Shown: one piece after another, positions 60,067-64,000 of the stretch | Position numbering within the stretch: position 1 is the stretch's first letter | Layout of the letters: every line of letters starts with the position of its first letter | Source: Eretmocerus hayati | Taxonomy: Eukaryota; Arthropoda; Insecta; Hymenoptera; Aphelinidae | Length of the DNA stretch: 64,000 bases | Direction: 5' to 3' | Assembly: GCA_029851415.1 (NCBI GenBank) | Contig: CM056742.1 | Coordinates: 14,115,736-14,179,735 of the forward strand | Position numbers and translations under genes: made by a program | The notes under the pieces: model-generated | Databases searched by the model: none | Told to the model about the DNA's origin: nothing | Seen by the model: the letters and a program-made list of their open reading frames with translations, nothing else

Positions 60067-62599
60067 ATCTAGATTGACAGCTATCTCTTGAAGAATGCCT
60101 CACGAAAAAATCATCATCTAATATTTCTAAACCCAGAATCTTCCAACAACGCCAATATTGAACATTTTTGCCAAGAATCGATTGAAAACACGAACCTACC
60201 TCCCTTCGCACATTACTCGAAGAAAAGTCAAGCTAGAAGATATTGTAGCCTCTTTAAAAATGCGGAAGCTTCTTGAAAACGAGCAGGACTCGCTGGCTCA
60301 AAGGCTGCATCAAAAATGCGAGGCTCTTCTTTTCCCTTCTTTTTTTTTCTTCTTCTCTCAACTCTACTCTCATCTGGAATTCGTGTCGATAGATGCCAAA
60401 GCAAATAACGATCGCAATAAAATCCTCTTGTACAAGAGGGATTACCGAACACATTTTTCCAAGTCTAAAGCAAGAGCTGAGAGATCAGAGCTGATGGTTC
60501 TTGAGAAAATACGTGATTCCAAGATTTTGAACGTGTGCTGCTGCTATTGGTGCTGCTTTAGATGGTGCAGGTGGTGCCTGCTTTAGAGCCAAAGATGGCG
60601 ATTTTAACTGTGCTTTTATAGTGTCAGATTCTTCGGATCTTTTCTTTGGGTGATTTTTTATCCTCGACTGGGTTGACTTCCGGTGGATTTCTGAGAATTG
60701 ATGGATCTTAGATGTCTTTTTGTGTGGGAAATGGTTGATTTTTTCCTTATTTGAAGTCCTTATTTGGTGAGTAAGGATTGTGGATGGCTGGAATTTTTTC
60801 ATTTTGGTGAGGTGTTATACCAATTTTGACAAGGGCTTGTGTTATACCTTTTTCCTCTCAATTTTTCATAATCATTTCTGGGAATCACAAGATTATCATA
60901 TTTTGTGATTCAACTATGAAGGTCCGACACCCTGTTAGAAATGTGACCAATTTTTTTTGGATACCCATGCAATATATAGATATAGTGACAATGCAATGAG
61001 GTCAGACTGGGCTACTTTTTGGCCAAAAAATGCTCACAACTTCTACCAGGGCAGAATGAGACTTTCTTGATGAAAATGATTGGTGGAAAGAACTCGAGAA
61101 ATTTCAGCTGAGTTTCGATGAATGGAAATCGGATGAACTTGATGATTTTAGTGTGATTGGAAACAGCTGTCAGTTCTCTCTTGAGTGATGAAATCTCACC
61201 ACTTGAACACGATATAGCTCAGAATTTCTTCATTTTAATCGTGATCCCTGATCACTCACTTCGGGTGATTTTGAAAGTTGCAGGAAGCAGGTGTCTTACA
61301 TTTCTACTTCAAAAAAATTCTCAAAAATTTCGAATTCTAGAATTTACCCTACATCTTCATGATCTCCAAAACACCCGGTTTTCCATGACTCTTGTGGCAA
61401 ACTTATCAATCAAAATGTTCATCTAAATGATCAGAGTTGAATTCACAAAAATCTCTGTATAAATTTCTATCTCCACTGGTGAATTGAAAATCCGATAAGA
61501 TAAGCCACTCCGTCAAACATTTTCCTATCCCTAACCTCTAACCCAATCTCATATCTACCCAACATTATCGGAATTACCCTACCTTCATCTTATGTCTCGA
61601 ACCATAAAATACATCTCACGTTCATATCGCTCATGGTTATCATAATCCATATACCGCAATTCCTCTACCACCAAAAAAGTCGTCTCTTATCGATTTTCTC
61701 TAGAATATTGAAGTAGGTCGTAGAGAGGAAAAAAATTGCCTAACGCAAAAATAGGTCATCCTAACCCCTTTTTCCACTTCCATCTCTACCTTCTTCTCTA
61801 TCATCCCTTTTCCCATATTATACCGTGCCATGCGACAAAATTGGAATCCGCTAGAAGCACAGTGAAGGCGCAAAACGAGCTCTTTCCTCGAGTGATTTTC
61901 ATAACTTTCAATTTTCGCAAGACGCAAGGCTCGAGTTATGGCAATGCTGCTACTGCTGCTGCTGAGCTTTTGTGCAGCACTGCCGAGAAAATTTTCAGCT
62001 CAGAGCCACACCTCGAGTTTTGATATTATACAGAGTGATGGAATTTTACCCCTCATTCATCCTTTTTCACCATCTTGATTGTTCTATATGTGAGGTTAAG
62101 ATCGCGATAACCTTTACTCTTTCACTGATGAGTACTTCAGAAAATGGTGGAAGAAATTTCAGTGTGTGGAGTGGGTGGAGTCTTATTGGAATTTGCACAT
62201 TTTTAGAAAGAAGATTATGCTATTATTGAGGAGATTTGGATACTGCTAGTGGTTGTATCTGTGAATGATAAAGAAGGTGAAGAGTAATTTCATGTAAGAT
62301 GTGAGAAGGTGCACTTGCACAGATGCACAGCAGCGGGTATATGTCATACACTCATATGGGATAAAAATTTTATAATGCTCGAGAGATGAAAGGTTGAAGT
62401 CACACGATTTCTCACAAGGAGAGCCCAAGGAGTTTGGGAGCTGAATCTGGCTGAAACTCTGGGAGTCATCTCCTTTTGGCACCAAAAGATGATACCCAAA
62501 GCCGCAGAGTCTAACGCTCAAGCGTTTCCGAGCTACAGGCCACAACCCATGCATTACAGTATTTCTATATATATACCATTTTCCCACATATGAAGGGCT
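60067..62599. other. Unassigned sequence
   Basis: Open frames of up to 142 codons (60158-60586) have no recognised domain and include a TTC/CTT-rich run. A short GCT repeat lies at about 61945-61968. Confidence 0.4.
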
Positions 62600-62790
62600 C
62601 CGGACCAGAACGGTAGAAGTCCATTTTGGTGAAAATTGAATTTTGACGGGAAATGGTAGAAAATGCGTGTGAAAACATATACGTACAATTTCGGAAGTGA
62701 AAATGTGTTTTAGTGCGTCACAAGCGCTTCGACCATTTTTTGCCTGAAAAAAGTTTCGACTTTTTTCCGGATCAGAACGGTATAAGTCCA
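62600..62790. repeat. Two direct copies of a TIR-like 24-bp motif
   Basis: CCGGACCAGAACGGTAGAAG (62600) and CCGGATCAGAACGGTATAAG (62767) are direct repeats, each followed by TCCA. A third copy in inverted orientation lies at 63919-63942. They look like the ends of a transposable element family. The overlapping 181-codon minus-strand frame (62246-62791) shows no recognised domain. Confidence 0.6.
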
Positions 62791-63918
62791 CGCCCGAACA
62801 CTAAAACACTGCTCTGATGCCTTTCATCTTCAACCATTGCACTTTTTTAGCTCTCGCAAAGTGGCAGTAGACCCCAGAATATAGGATTTAGAAACCCCAT
62901 GTTCCTTGGGTGGCTGCATTCAGTCGTTGAGATGTTTGCAAGCCGAAGTTCGTCGCTACCCTCTTCACGATCTTGCATACAGAATAGCCCTATCGAAAAG
63001 AAACTCGCGGAACAGCATTCCGTGAGGGTTCGCAAGGATATTGTGACTTTCTTAGAAGCTTTGAATTGAACTTTTGCCATCTCAAATCGTCAGTAATGAG
63101 ATCAGAATGACAGTGGCCCGAGCAATGACCACTCGAAAAAAACCTAAAATGAGTCGATAGACCTATCGATGAACTCGCTATAGGTTTCGTTTTTTATCAT
63201 GTCCTCAGAGATCTTTTCAGAAGTCCGAATCATTAAACCTAAGATACAGGCAAGTTCAAATCATGTATATTGCTTTTTTAAAGGAAAATCTCAATATCCG
63301 TGACTACCTACAGCTTCATCATCAAATCGACACATCTCATTCACGATTGATTCAGAATACAGTTTTGAAAATTACTAACTCACGTTTTCAATATTAGTTG
63401 TCACCTGACTGTTAGCTCAATTCCTCTATTAGTTACAAGTGAATTTCACTGTAAAGGAAATTGTGTTAAGAAATACTAGGTTTCTCCAATCCATCCCCCT
63501 GCAACTAATTGGATTTACATCAAATTGTTTATCAATATCAGTGTTGCCAGACTCATAAATTTAAGAAATTCTGATTATCTATCCGCACTCCATATTCAAA
63601 TAGAAGTATTTAAATGCTGAACTTTCCAGTACGACCTGTCTGAATTTGATACTTCAAGTAGAAGTTCTGTACTTTGTGACCTACCAAACATTATAAATTA
63701 TAGACCAAGCTGATTGAATGAATACTTGTCGATGAAATCCTCTGTGCACCCGTGGACCCGCAATATCATGAATAAAATCGATTACAGTCATGGCACTCTA
63801 AATAGAACCTGTTCGGTAAAATCTGTCGATGTAACTCGACGATGATTCTTGAACATTAGCAAATGTCTCCATCGAAACCTAATGCGGATACTCCTGGTCG
63901 ACAATTCGGAAAAAAACG
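62791..63918. other. Unassigned sequence between inverted motifs
   Basis: It lies between the motif at 62767 and its inverted copy at 63919, so it may be the interior of a TIR element of about 1.18 kb. No transposase was recognised. Confidence 0.35.
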
Positions 63919-63942
63919 TGGACTTATACCGATCTGGTCGGG
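63919..63942 (-). repeat. Inverted copy of the TIR-like motif, near the window edge
   Basis: TGGACTTATACCGATCTGG-like sequence is the reverse complement of 62767-62790 with two or three mismatches. Confidence 0.6.
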
Positions 63943-64000
63943 AAAATTTCCCAACTTTTTTTTCTACCCAAAAACATTTTTTGATTCTAAACGGTGTTAA

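Noticed and set aside
60158..60586. 142-codon charged frame
   Set aside because: It passes through a T-rich simple stretch and a Cys/Trp-rich end. There is no motif or splice context.
62246..62791. 181-codon minus-strand frame, one of the longest in the window
   Set aside because: It shows no recognisable domain, it runs through TIR-like repeats, and its composition is like random AT-rich DNA.
1..64000. CRISPR array, prophage or bacterial defence system
   Set aside because: There are no short identical repeats with unique spacers of the right form, no cas-like or phage-like proteins, and the content is clearly eukaryotic.

Overview
The window reads as AT-rich nuclear DNA of an animal, most likely an insect or other arthropod. 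The evidence is GT-AG introns, a 5'-truncated R1-clade non-LTR retrotransposon, a decayed Jockey/CR1-like reverse transcriptase, a 5S-rRNA-derived repeat, a long (CA)n array and many terminal-inverted-repeat (TIR) elements. There is no prokaryotic operon structure, no rRNA operon and no CRISPR. I cannot name a species.

Only one host gene is well supported. Three plus-strand exons at 34117-34274, 51559-51818 and 52220-52548 fit together in phase (phase 2, then phase 1, then stop). They are separated by introns of about 17.3 kb and 401 bp, and poly(A) signals follow at 52830 and 52912. The protein is Gln/Arg/Ser-rich, carries repeated Trp-Asp motifs near its C terminus, and belongs to no family I recognise. 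A weaker minus-strand exon candidate of exactly 58 codons lies inside the big intron (35157-35330). Upstream exons of the main gene were not found.

The rest is mainly repetitive. From 1 to 6.1 kb there are tandem arrays (129-bp, about 100-bp, 69-bp and about 310-bp units) plus MITEs. At 6.3-7.9 kb an R1-clade element sits inside an 80-bp tandem array, with (TAC)n/(ACT)n tracts at both junctions. From 8.7 to 29.5 kb there is a succession of foldback elements whose arms are hundreds of bases long, several of them nested. At 31-43 kb two TA-flanked copies of one 1.19-kb element occur, the first inside another TIR element. The 17-kb intron holds further foldbacks at 41.05, 45.5-48.2 and 50.7 kb, a tRNA-like remnant and a 5S-like sequence. 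From 53 kb onward there is another foldback, possible promoter-like sequence near 55.4 kb, the (CA)n array at 57.8-58.5 kb and mostly unassigned sequence.

The dominant theme is the density of long palindromic, apparently non-coding elements. The two arms of one element share ancestry, so comparing them reveals later insertions and gives a relative order of events at four or more places. Where such palindromes lie in an intron of a transcribed gene they would fold into long double-stranded RNA.
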